A stretch of DNA of 64,000 nt from Cydia pomonella. Taxonomy: Eukaryota > Arthropoda > Insecta > Lepidoptera > Tortricidae. This document shows positions 1 through 11,934 of this stretch, piece after piece. The stretch is taken from the NCBI RefSeq assembly GCF_033807575.1, contig NC_084710.1:17340357-17404356 (forward strand), read 5' to 3'. The notes under the pieces were generated by a model that was not told the origin of the DNA, ran no database searches, and was given only the letters and a program-made list of their open reading frames with translations. Positions within the stretch are counted from its first letter, which is position 1, and every line of letters begins with the position of its first letter. Made by a program: the position numbers and the translations under genes.

Positions 1-457
1 TAGGGTTGGGTTTCCAGGCAAATATTGACACGGAGTACATGGCAATTATTGCCAACGGACATTTGCATTTGCCTCATAGGGCTTGGGCGTCAATTTCAAT
101 TACGCATTTCGAATTTCGAATCCAGAAACGGCACGTTCGAAAACCAGATAGATTATTAAGACTACTGTGGCGCAGCGTCCTATATTTACCCTATTTAGTG
201 CTAGATTAGGATTGTTGTACACTCTGTAGCTTTAAATCTGAATATTTAGAAGAAAATTTTATTGGTTCTAGTTTTATCATTTGCGTCTAATAATTCGTGA
301 TGGCGCTGTACGGCTCCGTACATTATATTCGGTAACTCTGGTGGTCAAAAGTTCACGCTTGACAATTCAGTTCACTAGCCTTGGTTATGGAAGGTGGAGG
401 TAAGGAATACAATCTCCATAGGCACAACTGGGCAGAACTGTTGCAAGTGTCCAGCTG
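1..457. other. No recognised feature
   Basis: I see no convincing coding exon or repeat boundary here. The sequence around 376-425 partly mirrors that around 605-720 (a 'ccttggttatggaaggtg' stretch and a 'caatctccata' stretch recur on the opposite strand), so this edge may be one arm of a decayed inverted repeat that includes the ORF at 458-760. Confidence 0.4.
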
Positions 458-760
458 TCAGCTATAAATAATAGTTCCAAATCTCTCCAGAGTAGCGCTC
501 GAGTAGCTAAGAACATAGGCGTTATTGACGGAGTGAAGTGCGCTGTCTATAATTTGATTTTTTTTAGAATATTCTTTTAAGGTTTTTTGACGGACACTTT
601 TTGGTATATGGAGATTGTATTCCATAAGTGCCAATTGACCGGGACTGATTTCGGGCCCGAAATCGGGAAGTGTGGATGTAATTGGCGCTTTACCTGCACC
701 TTCCATAGCCTTGGTTACCAGAGTATTACCACCATTAGAATATACAGGATTACCTGACAA
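458..760 (-). CDS. Unassigned 100-codon ORF
   Basis: This open frame ends with a stop at 458 and opens near 760. The predicted product is soluble and mixed in composition. It has a Pro/Gly-rich middle (PDFGPEISPGQLALMEYN) followed by a basic Lys-rich stretch and a C-terminus with Ser/Tyr runs. I see no signal peptide, membrane segment or catalytic motif, and I do not recognise the family. On the minus strand the frame is preceded by a pyrimidine-containing stretch ending in CAG near the first codons, so it could be a terminal exon or an exon fragment. Inverted-repeat similarity to the flank at 376-425 suggests it may lie in a rearranged or mobile segment. It could also be a chance ORF. No neighbour helps to assign it. 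Confidence 0.3.
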   Translation of the reverse strand: MSGNPVYSNGGNTLVTKAMEGAGKAPITSTLPDFGPEISPGQLALMEYNLHIPKSVRQKTLKEYSKKNQIIDSALHSVNNAYVLSYSSATLERFGTIIYS

Positions 761-1787
761 ATATCAAAAATGCGAGCAAAATCGGAAAAAAGTCATGCAA
801 AGGCGCCATTCATTTATTACATTATAACGTAAGATGATTTTTTCCAGTTTTCGACCCCCTCCCGCCTCTATAAGTAAGAAAAGAAAAACAAGAATAGGCC
901 GACGCCTGGGGAGGCCCCAATATTAATAAGTAAGAATGTAAAGGAAAAAAAATACAAGTTTCGTTTGTCTTAGTGTTTATTAAAAAAAAAAAAAATTGGG
1001 ACGTTTATTTGTTCCTGGAGTCCGCCAAAGCTTACTCTCCACCGTGTTTTACAGCATAGTGTGAAAGTATTATTTTAAACGTCATAATTTCATAGATGAT
1101 AGAAAATTTCCGCAATGTGTTCTTACGTAAGAACAATGAAACCACCTCCCATCCCCTTGTAAGAAAAAATAAGAAATGTTCAACCCCCTCCAAATTTTGC
1201 AGACCACGATCTCTTTGTGTGTACGAACGAGTCACAACACTCACAACACAACACGCACCGCGCTATGCCCAATTGGGCATGTGCTTCGGCAGAGGGGAAA
1301 TAGCGCGAATGCCGACTTCCTTTCCGGTGTTGCTCAAAGTCACAAAACATATAGAGCCATTAGACTAATACGTCTACTAATACATTTTATACTATCGATG
1401 AACCTTTGATGTACCTAGATTAAAGCTAAAGCTTTTGATCCTTTACAAAGTTTAGTCCAATTAATATGATTGATTTACTTTCACCGAAGGTCGATTGCCT
1501 GACATTAGCAGTGTTGGTGTCAATGTCAACATCCGTACAGTAGGGAACTTGTATGAAAATATTATCATCGCTGTCGTTTAAGTAAATACTTAAAAAGTAC
1601 CCTTTGCCAATGTTTTTATATAAAACCATCGCCCGAATTAAGGAAACCCAAAGGATTTTACTTTAAAAAATATTCATTTTATTTAAACTCAAAGAGTACG
1701 TAACCTAACCTAACCTAGTTTGCAATTAAGATTATTCTAACTTCAATTTACTTTACGGTTAGTGGTTACCACGAGCTTGGCACTGAC
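761..1787. other. No gene seen; short CCTAA run
   Basis: There is no supported gene. Positions 1702-1716 read as three CCTAA units, which matches the insect telomere repeat but is common as short interstitial runs. Poly-A runs near 980-993 look like the tail of a decayed retroelement. Confidence 0.4.
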
Positions 1788-1917
1788 GTGACACTGACAT
1801 ATTCGCTAACATCTGCGTAACTTACTTTCTATACATCTCGCTCGCACTAATGTGCCAGTTCGAGCGAGATGCATTGAAAGTAAGTTACGCACACGCTAGC
1901 GAATATGTTAGTGTCAG
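1788..1917. mobile_element. Fold-back MITE
   Basis: This is a near-perfect hairpin. The left arm (tgacactgacatattcgcta) is mirrored by a right arm ending gcgaatatgttagtgtcag, and inner segments (gcgtaacttactttc, catctcgctcg) also pair. The loop is about 15 bp. There is no coding capacity. This is the structure of a short non-autonomous DNA transposon. Confidence 0.75.
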
Positions 1918-1944
1918 GTCAGTACTTAACAGCTATTATTTAAA

Positions 1945-2056
1945 TAGAGTCGGACCGAGATAAGTTGGCAGTGATTTTGATAGCCCAGTCTATGCAAGTG
2001 TCAAGTAAACGTGGGGGCTGTCAAAACCGCTGCCATCTTATCTTTGTCTGACTCTA
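1945..2056. mobile_element. MITE, AGAGTC-terminated family, copy 1
   Basis: The terminal inverted repeats start agagtcgg and end gactct, followed inward by 'taagttggcag' and its reverse complement. The same termini recur at 6328-6475, 20255-20317 and 57630-57770, which defines a dispersed family in this window. Confidence 0.7.
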
Positions 2057-2962
2057 ATGCTATTCTGCATTGACGCATGTCTGAGTTTGGCACTGCTGAA
2101 TATTGTACTTCCTTTTGGCTGACAAATGGTATATAGGGGCACTGGCACCTTTAACTCCCTCGAAGTCTCCATAGAAGTCTTGAATGACTTAGAACCATGA
2201 CAATTCACCCTCTTATGGCACTAATTTGTCTTAGACTTTAAACATATTATTTGTTCCAAACATTCGTGTTGCATCTCACGTATGCAACAGGTACATTCAA
2301 GGTATTAAATCTCGACACGGACAAAGTGCCAAAAATATGTATACACTACTTTAATGTAAGTATAGGCAATAAGGTTGGAACTTTTGGAACTTTGTACGTG
2401 GCGATATTTAATACTTTGACTGTACCAACGCAAACAGGCAAACCAAATTAGATCCAAATACGTGTTTTCAGGAATTAATTTCCAGCAAGTTGAAAATCGT
2501 TTTAATACCTTCATTTGGTCCTAAATGCATGTATACCGAGTTTGCGCAATCCCAGGAGGTGTGCATACATTCTGCGAGCCTTGGGAGATAATTTTAACCC
2601 ATCATCAATTACAAGGCACTACTAGTAAGGTTTGGTGGGTCAAACAATAGTGAAAAGCGTGTTTTGATGTGATCGAACATAACATCGGTCGAGGGGTCGA
2701 CGGCATCGGGCATTCCGCCAAAATCTGACAGTTCTGTAATATATAAACTACACAACAACCAAAAAGTACACGTGATTATCAGTATAAGGCCGCGTACAGG
2801 ATATTAAATATAGTGATGCTTACAAAAACGATATCCAACTTGCTGGAAATTAATTATTCGAAATAAAACTGATAGGCCTAAAACCGAAACCAAGAATTGA
2901 ATAATCGCTATGAGTGCTATGACAAGTATGACAATAACAAATTAATAATAAAAACTATTTCA

Positions 2963-3055
2963 AGCACGCAGAATGGACTTAGAAATGTGCGGAAAATAGT
3001 GATGCTGCTTCATCCGCTTAATGCCGGTGATTTGTCACTGCCCACTAGTGTTGGT
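2963..3055 (+). repeat. Dispersed repeat, copy 1
   Basis: The segment contains 'gcggaaaatagtga' and 'ccgcttaatgccggtgattt' and is repeated with divergence at 4132-4212 in the same orientation. The family is unknown. Confidence 0.55.
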
Positions 3056-3108
3056 TAACATTCGAGTTCCTTGAGTCATCTGCTCGACTCAGTTTTCCCG
3101 ACTCTTAT

Positions 3109-3369
3109 GGCCCGATTCGAAGAATGATTAAGACACATTTAAGATCTTGGAAAGATCGATAGCTAAACGACATGTCAAAATCGACGTTTAAGTATTTCGA
3201 TTCCGCTGTGATCCCAATAAGATCTACCTACGATATTTCTAACATCAAAGTGACATTGGTTGCCCGAATCGAGCTGCTTCTGTTAAGATACGACATAAAA
3301 ACGATATCTAAATGGAACTTATCTAAACCAGAACTTATCGTTATCGTATCTCATTCTTCGAATCGGGCC
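3109..3369. mobile_element. MITE with GGCCCGATTCGAA termini
   Basis: The termini are ggcccgattcgaagaatga on the left and its reverse complement tcattcttcgaatcgggcc on the right. The interior is 261 bp in total and non-coding. A shorter element at 10501-10642 shares the gcccgattcgaa end. Confidence 0.75.
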
Positions 3370-3955
3370 GTTATAATTAAATTGAAGCTCGAGTTCTTTT
3401 CAACTTGTTCCAGAACCGAGTTTTTATATAGACTTGAACACTTCACAGAACTATTTTTTTACAAAGATTTCAAAACGCATTGTCTTTAACTTTACATGGG
3501 TTAGGTAGACAAAATCCTTCAGACAAAGTTCTTATTTTCTTTACTGTTATTTAGATAAAACCTACAAAATTGGAGACGGAGTCGTTTTTTGGAGGCTCGA
3601 GTCCTTTTGAGTTGCGCTTAAAAATACTTAACAAACGAACCGGGGCTTAAAATACTTGAAATTGTTTAAATCGCTGTCTCGTAAAAACGAGACGAGTTCT
3701 TTAAATTTAGACTCAAAAGAGTCGAGATCCTTCCAACACTATGCCTAGTTACTTACTTATTGCATCCATAATATTACAAGTAGGTACGAGTATTATGGCT
3801 GCTAAGCTTATGCTTGGACAATATTTCCCATGACAATTATTTTATGCCTATTTTAAATAAAGTCGCTCTAAAGCAAGAGTAAATTGGCCGTTACTGAATC
3901 AGTGAGGTTTACTAGTAGCGGCCCATTTTGAACAATGCTTATAAAAAGTCACAGC

Positions 3956-4027
3956 GGTACGATACCGATCTGTCAATGTCAAAGGTGACATTTCATCAAC
4001 CCGTAAACGTCAGATCGGTATCGCACC
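3956..4027. repeat. Short inverted repeat, likely MITE remnant
   Basis: ggtacgataccgatctg on the left is mirrored by cagatcggtatcgcacc on the right around a roughly 38-bp centre. Confidence 0.6.
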
Positions 4028-4131
4028 ATTGTTACTTCCTTGTTCGAAACCCGTTCCGTTCGAAACCCCTCTAGTAAATCTTACTCAAGTAGTATAATAA
4101 ATAGATCTTTATAAAAAAAATTACACGAATG

Positions 4132-4212
4132 CAAAGCACGCTGAATCGGCCGAATTTGCGGAAAATAGTGAAGCTACTCCGCTTAATGCCGGTGATTTGT
4201 CAGTGCCCTACT
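4132..4212 (+). repeat. Dispersed repeat, copy 2
   Basis: This is a diverged copy of 2963-3055; see that entry for the shared motifs. Confidence 0.55.
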
Positions 4213-6327
4213 TACCCTCTTACAACCGGTCACCGGTACACCGGGAAACCGTAATCTTGTTTTGCTTAGTGTCAGGTAAGCCGGAAAATATTGCTGGTAG
4301 AACTGTTTTATGAATAAAATATGAAAATCGGCATAGCATAAGTTATAATTTATCATCACCTGTTTGAACCATGTTTGAACATGGAATTGATTGGTAAATT
4401 AAATTAACTATTGAGAATTATCTTTCACAAAGTGGCGTGATGAAATTGGCTATACAAATAATGAAATATGGGGACTGCGGAGATCTGACCTATAGGTATA
4501 TATCGCCTGAGCGATGTGTCGGTTTCCGGTTATTTATCAGTTTTTCAATAATTATCGACCTCTCTTAGTAGAGTTGTATATACTTTTTCGACAGTTAAAT
4601 TTAACAATGTTCCTGTCAACATCTAAATGTTCTACAAAATAAATATATAAGTACGTTCAGGTAATGCAATGCAATGCACTCAGGAGTATCTTCAATATCT
4701 TGGCACCAAATCTATCGCGCAGTCCACTTACAAACACATTCAAAGAAAACCGGTAGTAGGTTTCTGCACACACACGGCTGTGACTGCTGTGAGTGATATC
4801 GTTATCCCTTAGGCAGATGGCATTAACATCTATCTGACGGATATCCTCAAAATAACGGTTTCCGATAGCGCACCGCGCTTTCAACACCGGCGCCGACGGA
4901 TGGCCTTCTAGTTTAGGTAGATATTATGAAATTTATACAATATGTGACAAGTGCGACTTTGAACAAATTACACACGTTCGTCATAATAATGATCATCCGT
5001 TATGTAGTTTGCCGTACTAAAGTTGTGTTAAACAATCGTAATGGGTCCGTCGAGCAATCATCGCTAAACCGACCTGTCGAATCCTTATGGTTAAAGCGAT
5101 TTCGATTTTTCGAACAAACTTTCGTCACGGAAACGTTCTGCCGACCAACAGTTTATCGCAATAACGATGTTTTGAACACTCGAATCGAGTAGCACTCCCC
5201 ACGATTAAGATTAGAATTCGAAAATTAGAATTCCAGGCTGATAATTGAACGGCTGAACCACTCGGTTACCGTCACCACGTAATTATTATATTTATACAAT
5301 TACACTTACATCTGTTTTTATTCGGTTGTGTTACTTTGTGACTTACTGCTGTGTGTTGCTTATATATTGCAACCCGCCTTGCCTACCCTTCCGTAATCTC
5401 CTTATTCGTTTTATGCAGATATTTGCCTGACAAACAAAAGTTGGTTGTCAGAAAAACACGGACCAGCATTCTGGAAACCTAGTTTTTTTGCTCTCCCTGC
5501 AGATAATTTATTACATTCGATTATTTTCCTCTGATCTTATTAAATTTAATGTTGAGGGTAACTTTTTCATGACACGTATTATTTATTATTACACGTATTA
5601 TACACGTATTTATTTTTCACCACACCAACTAGTAAACGCCCTCTTGATTGTTCAAAAACTAATGAGAAAGTTGCATTTTATTCACATGTTGTCTCCTTAT
5701 GTTAGCTGGTAGAATTGACTTTTAAATTATGATTTTGAATGATTACGTTCATTCATATTACGTTCATTTGAATTTGAATTGGTTCGATTTTTTTGGAATT
5801 TCATAGTTAGTATTTTCCTCGCCTCGGTGTGGTGAGAAATTTTGGTTTCACTCGGAGCTCCCCATATAAAACAAATAACTATTTACAACTAGCGAACTTC
5901 TGTCTATAGTGGATTTAATAAGGAGGTATTCATTTTGTTTTGTATTTTTTGTGATTCGTGTTAAGGTTCAGCCGAATTAAACATATTATACTAATGTTTC
6001 AAATTAAAGTGTTTGATTTAAGCTATCTCTTTCGAGACCAGAGTCCAAGATTGTACACAGTTTCAAACTGTTCGCAATTAATTCCAGTTATAATTTAATT
6101 CAGCATTCATGGAACATTGACTGCGGTCAGGACTTGAGGCGTCTATTTGACATGTGAACATTGATCATTGACTATGAATCATAATTTTAAAATATGTTGT
6201 AAATCTAGCAAATCCATTAGTACTTCAAAAGCATGTCTTTGCTGAATCGATACTGAAAGAGCAAATCAAGCGAAACTTCGTAAGTATTATACCGTTCGTT
6301 AACTAAAGTCAAAGTTTGCATACTAAT
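4213..6327. other. No gene recognised
   Basis: AT-rich sequence with only short chance ORFs (the longest is about 88 codons at 4926-5192, with no recognisable motif). A 'gttagctggtagaattgact' motif at 5702 recurs at 12226, which indicates another dispersed repeat. Confidence 0.4.
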
Positions 6328-6475
6328 GGAGTCAGGGCAAGCTAAGTTGGCAGCGATTTTGATAGCCCAGTTAGTGCCAGTGTTATTGTAAACGTCAAAC
6401 ATTTATGAAATTATGATGTGTACTTAACACTTGCACTGGGCAAAATCGCTGCCAACTTAGCTTGGCCTGACTCTA
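6328..6475. mobile_element. MITE, AGAGTC-terminated family, copy 2
   Basis: This is the best-preserved copy. The arm 'aagctaagttggcagcgatt' is mirrored by 'atcgctgccaacttagctt', and the ends are ggagtcagg and cctgactcta. Confidence 0.8.
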
Positions 6476-6592
6476 CCTTGTTAATACGGAGGTCATCTCT
6501 GATTTCACGAAGAGTAAAAAAAAAGTTTATTATGATACGACTTTTTGATACGACTCTCATAGTATATCGCGAGCGTGAACACTTGTCGACAA

Positions 6593-7072
6593 TAGGTTTG
6601 TTTCCAATTTTTTGAAACGCTTGTATTACGTTCTATATTAACCAAAAGTTGACCTAAAATTCAACTTTTATACTAAAAACGGCTTTAAATATGTTAAAGT
6701 AACAAAATATATTTTGACATATGCTTTCGTGCCCAAAACGCTCTTTGAAAATTGTGTGACGTCACAGTTAACGGTTTGACACATAACTACATACACACGT
6801 AGAAGATACGAACTGTCAACTGACATTTGTAATTTGTTGTTTATCGCCTAACTGTCAACAGTGTCAATCCGAGAGCTGTGACGTCATCAGAATCTTCAAA
6901 AACGTTTCGAGTTTGGTCACGTGACGTGTGCCAAAAGATATTTTAAATTAAATATTTACAAAAATATGGTCATTACAGGTCCCCTAAAAGTAGTTTAACA
7001 TGTTCTTATAGACCAAAAGAATTTATTGGGATACATTTCTGCCCTAAGATTTGTAGATGGAAACAACCCTAT
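6593..7072. mobile_element. Non-autonomous DNA element with TAGGGTTGTTTCCA ends, copy 1
   Basis: The left end taggtttgtttccaatttt and the right end gatggaaacaaccctat are inverted repeats. The element recurs at 9251-9667 with the same ends and the same 'cttgtattacgttctatatt' subterminal sequence. There is no ORF that could be a transposase. Confidence 0.7.
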
Positions 7073-7086
7073 TGGTCAACCCTGTA

Positions 7087-7218
7087 GGCCTAGCACGTGA
7101 TTGGCGCGACAGTGTCTCTCGGCGAGATAGACTACCAGTCTTTTTCTAATTATGTTAAAGAGGGACGGGTAGTCTATCTCACCACGAGATACTGTCGCGC
7201 CAATCATAAGCTAGCCTG
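7087..7218. mobile_element. Fold-back MITE
   Basis: The arms gtgattggcgcgacagt and actgtcgcgccaatca pair, as do the inner arms gagatagactacc and gtagtctatctc. The central loop is short. Confidence 0.75.
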
Positions 7219-8107
7219 GCTGAGGTCGTATCATAACAAGATCCAAACAAATTATTAAATCAGAATCGGCCCACGGGGTTTAAGTTTTTCACTGTTGTGC
7301 CAGTCATGGCTAGGAATTTTTATTTTATTGAATGTATGAAATAAGCGTTTAGGCACTCTGCGAATTGCCGCAAGTTTGGCCGCACCCTTACACTAATAGC
7401 GCTACGTCACAGCCCTGTCGTGTAACGCGCAACTCATGTTTAAAATCTACTGAACTTTAAAAGTTGTTTTGAGATAATTACGTTTAGTTTTAATGATTCA
7501 AATGCTGTTTTTGAAATGCTGATTCAAATGTTGACTATGTTTTTTTTATAATGTAGACGTCAATACTGAATATCATATTGGTCATGTGTGGCTTCGTATG
7601 CCGTAAAGGGTTAAATGAGTTCCGCATGAACTCTTCTATACTATATTGGTTACACGACGGTATGTAAGTCACATGACTTTATCTACATATTTTAGGGAAT
7701 TTCCCAGGTTACAGTTACTATTTTTCTTTTCTTATTCTCTTTTTCTTTGTATCTTAAAGATCTACAATTTAATTTATATTTACAATTCTTGACCGTTGAG
7801 TCATTATAACAGCAAACTCACAATATGTAGTCTTAAACGCCATATACCCTACTGGTGCATAAGTCCTTTACGCCAAGTTCCGCCATTTTTGAACAGTTTC
7901 CTAATAACGGAACGACAGACAAATTCTATCTAACTATCGAAACTGCTCACAAATTGTCTCTAGAATCGGTTGAGAAATACGACCTGCAGAGGAGAACATT
8001 TGGAGGAAAGCATTTTTGGCTAAGCTGAATCGGAGACCACAAAAATACAAATTAAACGTAAGAAAACCATAATTAATGTTGCCATCTAGTTTTAACACTT
8101 TTAACCG

Positions 8108-8373
8108 CCTGGCCACGACATTGCGCGACTTGTATAGCTCGTATAGCGACGGCGACGAGCGACGAGCGATCGAAACAAAAACAATGCGAAGTACGAGTAA
8201 GAAGCGTGCCTCGAGCCATCGCTGCCGGCGATACGAATATTCGCGCGAATTGACTCAAGCGACCGGCGACGGCGCAGCGATGAGCGACGCAACGGGCGAC
8301 GGGAACAAAAACACGGGCGCGGTGCCACGACTCTCATCCATGCTAATTGTAAGACCAATGCCGTATGTGGCCA
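8108..8373. other. GC-rich segment with possible short terminal inverted repeats
   Basis: A GC- and CpG-rich island (for example gacggcgacgagcgacgagc) stands out from the AT-rich surroundings. It is bounded by cctggccac on the left and gtggccagg on the right, so it may be a small DNA element. It is open in several frames, but the predicted peptides look like low-complexity Arg/Ser shadows rather than a protein. Confidence 0.35.
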
Positions 8374-8851
8374 GGATGTAACTGCGGTCAGTCAATTTTG
8401 CATATGGCAGTTTGCATACGCAAATAATTAAAATATAAAAATAATATATAATATCATCTACAACATTGACGATTCTCACGGCGTTGTATGGGGGCTGTCA
8501 GTCTTCTTTATTTACTAGGCTCAGCTCATGTTATTCCATTTCGAAATTCAATTTCGTAGGGTTAATACCATCTAAAATGTTACAAAGCAAACGTTTAAAG
8601 AAGATTCTTAATAAATAAACAACTTGAACTCTCAGAGAACCCCCAACAAAGTGTTATAATCTCTATTTAACGACTAGAAGTTACTAAGGTATTATAACGA
8701 TCGTAAAATAGTTCCAGATACTCACAGGGTTGCCATATCTTAGGATTTCCTGTGACATGTCAAGATTTTTGGTTCTTTGTCAGGGTTGCGGGGGGACTTG
8801 GCGGGTGTCACACTTTTTTAAAAACCTCAACTAACCACTAGAAGTTAGCTA

Positions 8852-8999
8852 ATGGCTCCTCTACACGATGGCCCAGCGTAGGCCAGTCTAAGGGACGAAG
8901 CTATGCGGTGGAATGAGATAGCAATATCACTTGCTCCCTTTAACGCATAAATGCGTCCCTTGGACTGGCGTACACCGGGAAATCGTGTAAAGGAGCCAT
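8852..8999. mobile_element. Fold-back MITE
   Basis: The termini atggctcctctacacgat and atcgtgtaaaggagccat are inverted repeats, with further pairing inside (ccagtctaagggac with gtcccttggactgg). Confidence 0.8.
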
Positions 9000-9250
9000 A
9001 AAAGTTAGGAGTGGGGCAGAGGAAAGGGAAGGTTATGCTCTACCTATAGCATATACAGGGTTATTCAATTTCACCCTCCCATAGAAAATGTCAAGGTCAA
9101 GTTCCATAGTAAATGATATAACCTATATATTCACCCCGTAAATTATTGCAGGTGACTAAATAAGCACGCTGTATATACGTTTATGCCATATCCGTTTTTG
9201 AGCAAAATCGTTTTTAGTGATTCCTATAATAACAAAAAAATATGCTATAA

Positions 9251-9667
9251 TAGGGTTGTTTCCAATTTTTTGAAACGCTTGTATTACGTTCTATATTAAC
9301 TAAAAGTGGCCCTAAAATTCAACTTTTATACTAAAAACGGCTTTAAATATGTTAAATTAACAAAATATATTATTCAATTCAATTCAATTCAATACATTTA
9401 TTTCAGGTCAAATAGGCCCATATAGTTTGTTAGTAATTACATTATACTATATTAAATTACACATTTACATTAAGTAATTAGTCTTCCTACAACTAAGGTT
9501 AGTAAACACATGACATAACATACTATTTCTACATACAGTATATTGGTACATTTAAAAAAATATGGTCATTACAGGTCCCCTAAAAGTAGTTTAACATGTT
9601 CTTATAATCCAAAAGAATTTATTGGGATACAATTCTGCCCTAAGATTTGTAGATGGAAACAACCCTA
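9251..9667. mobile_element. Non-autonomous DNA element with TAGGGTTGTTTCCA ends, copy 2
   Basis: This is the second copy of the element at 6593-7072. Its interior has been replaced or interrupted by a LINE 3' tail at about 9370-9550. Confidence 0.7.
9370..9550 (-). mobile_element. LINE 3' tail nested in a DNA element
   Basis: Read on the minus strand, a 3'UTR-like stretch with 'gggcctatttgacctgaaat' ends in AATAAATG followed by repeated ATTGA units. This is the tail pattern of Jockey-type LINEs. The ATTCA repeats sit at the boundary with the host DNA element. Confidence 0.6.
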
Positions 9668-10500
9668 TTGACACTAATCACTTTTAAAAAACGTTGTATT
9701 TCAAAAATCTTGTGCCATATTCGCATTTTATAGAATAGTTTACACTCTGATAACAGATAATTATCACATAATTGTGACATCCAAAACTTTGTGTCAAGTC
9801 AAGTTTAACATTTATCAAAAACGATATGGCGATGATAAAAATGCTTGTAAGTCATTATTATACCACTATATTCAAAATATTTGTATTGTACTACAAATAG
9901 TATACATAACTGTGACTAAATGGTAAATAAGATGAATATTTCCTAAATATAAACCATTTCAAAAAAAAATGCTTCTTTTCGCTCTCCTGCCAACCAATGT
10001 AAGTGACGTATGGCACAAACGTATTCTCACCCGACGATATGGTGTTGAGTTAAGGGGCTAGTGGCCTAAAGGTTTTGGAATAAAGGATGTAATCGGTGCT
10101 TTTATTTTTTATCGTGGTAATGATAATGGTAAATCGTGGATGATAACGTCCACGATAGTATAAAAGCTACTGAATACAATCTCATACATTACAATCCCTG
10201 TTTCATCGTGAGATCGTGACTCATAAACGTGTTAACCGTCCAGAAAATGTCAGGATATTTAAGGGTGATGTCAGGACCTTTATCAGGATATTTAATATTT
10301 TAATATGTCAACCCTATCCACATTCCACATGGTGCCTGGCAACAAGTTATAAACTTTGTAGACGCATCAAAACGAGCTTATTAAGCCGTCTGATAAATTA
10401 ATATTACTATATAGAACCAATTTAGCGAAACAATTTGTAACTTTGGTTTCTGTAGGCTTAAACAAGGTACTTAAGTACTAACGTTCTAGTAACGTCTGTC

Positions 10501-10642
10501 GCCCGATTCGAACTTTAAGATACGTCAAAGGTTAGGTCTAGATACGATGTGGTACTTCTAACAAAAACCTCACTTTTGACGCTGACATATCCGATCCATA
10601 TCGTATCTAGATCAAATATTTGACGTATATTAAAGTTCGAAT
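10501..10642. mobile_element. Fold-back element with CCGATTCGAACTTTAA termini
   Basis: The arm gcccgattcgaactttaaga is mirrored by ttaaagttcgaat, and the inner arms ctagatacgat and atcgtatctag also pair. Confidence 0.65.
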
Positions 10643-10696
10643 GAACATATATATATATGTTACGGCACTTTATCCCCTGGTTGATATAGTAAGTTT

Positions 10697-10850
10697 TTTA
10701 TACTATGTTGGTGGCAAACAAGCATACAGCCCGCCTGATGGTAAGCAGTCTCCGTTGCCTATGGACACCTGCAACTCCAGAGGTGTTATATGCGCGTGTC
10801 CGAGCCTAGTACTCCGCACCCTCGTTGAGCTCTGGCAACCTTTCTCACTG
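10697..10850 (+). mobile_element. Lepidopteran interspersed repeat (retroelement fragment)
   Basis: The sequence 'ggcaaacaagcatacagccc' followed by 'cctgatggtaagcagtctcc' and 'cctgcaactccagaggtg' is a repeat I recognise as abundant in moth and butterfly genomes. A second copy lies at 15360-15490. Confidence 0.7.
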
Positions 10851-10918
10851 GCAGGAACACAACACTATGATAGTAGTAGTAGTGTGAAAGGTGCAGATGA
10901 ATCGCCTGGTGGAAGCAG

Positions 10919-11047
10919 CAGTGTTGGACGAACGTTAATTGCAATTGTAACAACAAATTGAATCGTAAACCGTAACTGGCAGTTACAGTTTACGGTTCAA
11001 TTTGTAATGGTTCATGGTCAATTGGATTAACGTTTCGGCCAACACTG
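10919..11047. mobile_element. Fold-back MITE with CAGTGTTGG ends
   Basis: The left end cagtgttggacgaacgttaa and the right end ttaacgtttcggccaacactg are inverted repeats. The centre 'aaccgtaactg|gcagttacagttt' also folds. Confidence 0.75.
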
Positions 11048-11062
11048 GTAAGCAGTTATAAT

Positions 11063-11064
<2 letters not shown>

Positions 11065-11105
<41 letters not shown>
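11065..11105 (+). repeat. (CGT)n microsatellite
   Basis: About thirteen uninterrupted CGT units. Confidence 0.95.
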
Positions 11106-11106
<1 letters not shown>

Positions 11107-11374
11107 AGTTATAATGACTACGAAGTCATATCGTCAAATACCCGCAACACCAGAGGGCTTGTACGTAAGACGTAAGTGCGCTGCCGACCTTTAAGATGGA
11201 ACTACGCTTTTTTCTTTCTTTACGAAAGCGAAGAAGAGAACTAGGAGTCTTACGAAAGTAACTGCCATTTGTTTACAAATGTGCAAGTTGCGGGAAGTTT
11301 CCAATAGGTTGCAATATTTTTTGGAAATTTCACAGAAAGCAAAAGAAACTTTCAGTATGGAAATGGAAAATTTC

Positions 11375-11475
11375 GATTGCTCAGATTGCAGAGCGCTGGA
11401 GTATCGATCCAGAGGCCGTGAGTTCAAGTCTCTCCCAAGACAGTAATTTTTCCACTTTTAAATTGATTCTAAGCT
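11375..11475 (+). mobile_element. tRNA-headed SINE, copy 1
   Basis: An A-box-like 'gctcagattgcagagcgctg' is followed by a B-box-like 'gagttcaagtctc' and a tail 'cagtaatttttccac'. This is a degenerate Pol III promoter typical of a tRNA-derived SINE. Nearly the same head recurs at 11668-11790, and a relative lies at 57365-57530. Confidence 0.65.
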
Positions 11476-11667
11476 TAATAGCATTGTTCGCAGACGTTTC
11501 TGCTTGTTAAAAATTAATTTAATATGGGTAGCACATCGTTACTGGTGAATTTACAATATGACTTGGAACGCCGGTAGCCGTCTAAGTGTAACGTTCTTAC
11601 GGTGGATGTTGCTAGAGTCCCCTAGACCCATATGGTGGAAAAATTTGCTGCCTATGGATGAGGTCTT

Positions 11668-11790
11668 GGTGGCTCAGATGGCAGAGCGCTGGAGTATCGA
11701 TCCAGAGGCCGTGAGTTCAAGTCTCACTGAAGACAGTAATTTTTCCATTTTCAAATTTATTCTAAGCTTAAGAATATGAGAAGTTCTCAG
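11668..11790 (+). mobile_element. tRNA-headed SINE, copy 2
   Basis: 'ggtggctcagatggcagagc' (A box) and 'gtgagttcaagtctcac' (B box) are followed by the same 'gacagtaatttttcca' tail and 'ttctaagctta' as copy 1, about 290 bp upstream. Two head-to-tail SINE copies imply local duplication or repeated insertion. Confidence 0.65.
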
Positions 11791-11934
11791 AATCTTTCCA
11801 AGTAGAAATTTCGCAATTTCGGAAACTTTCCGACTCAGTATATTTGTTATACCTTCCTGCATTTAGTAACTGTCGAGAGGGATGGCGCAATACGTGAGAC
11901 GCGATGGAGATATTACTATATCAAGGCTGCGTAT

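Noticed and set aside
1702..1716. Telomere or chromosome end
   Set aside because: Only three CCTAA units, with ordinary sequence on both sides.
8073..8479. Protein-coding gene in the GC-rich block near 8.2 kb
   Set aside because: Open on both strands in several frames with Arg/Ser low-complexity peptides; this reflects composition, with possible short inverted ends.
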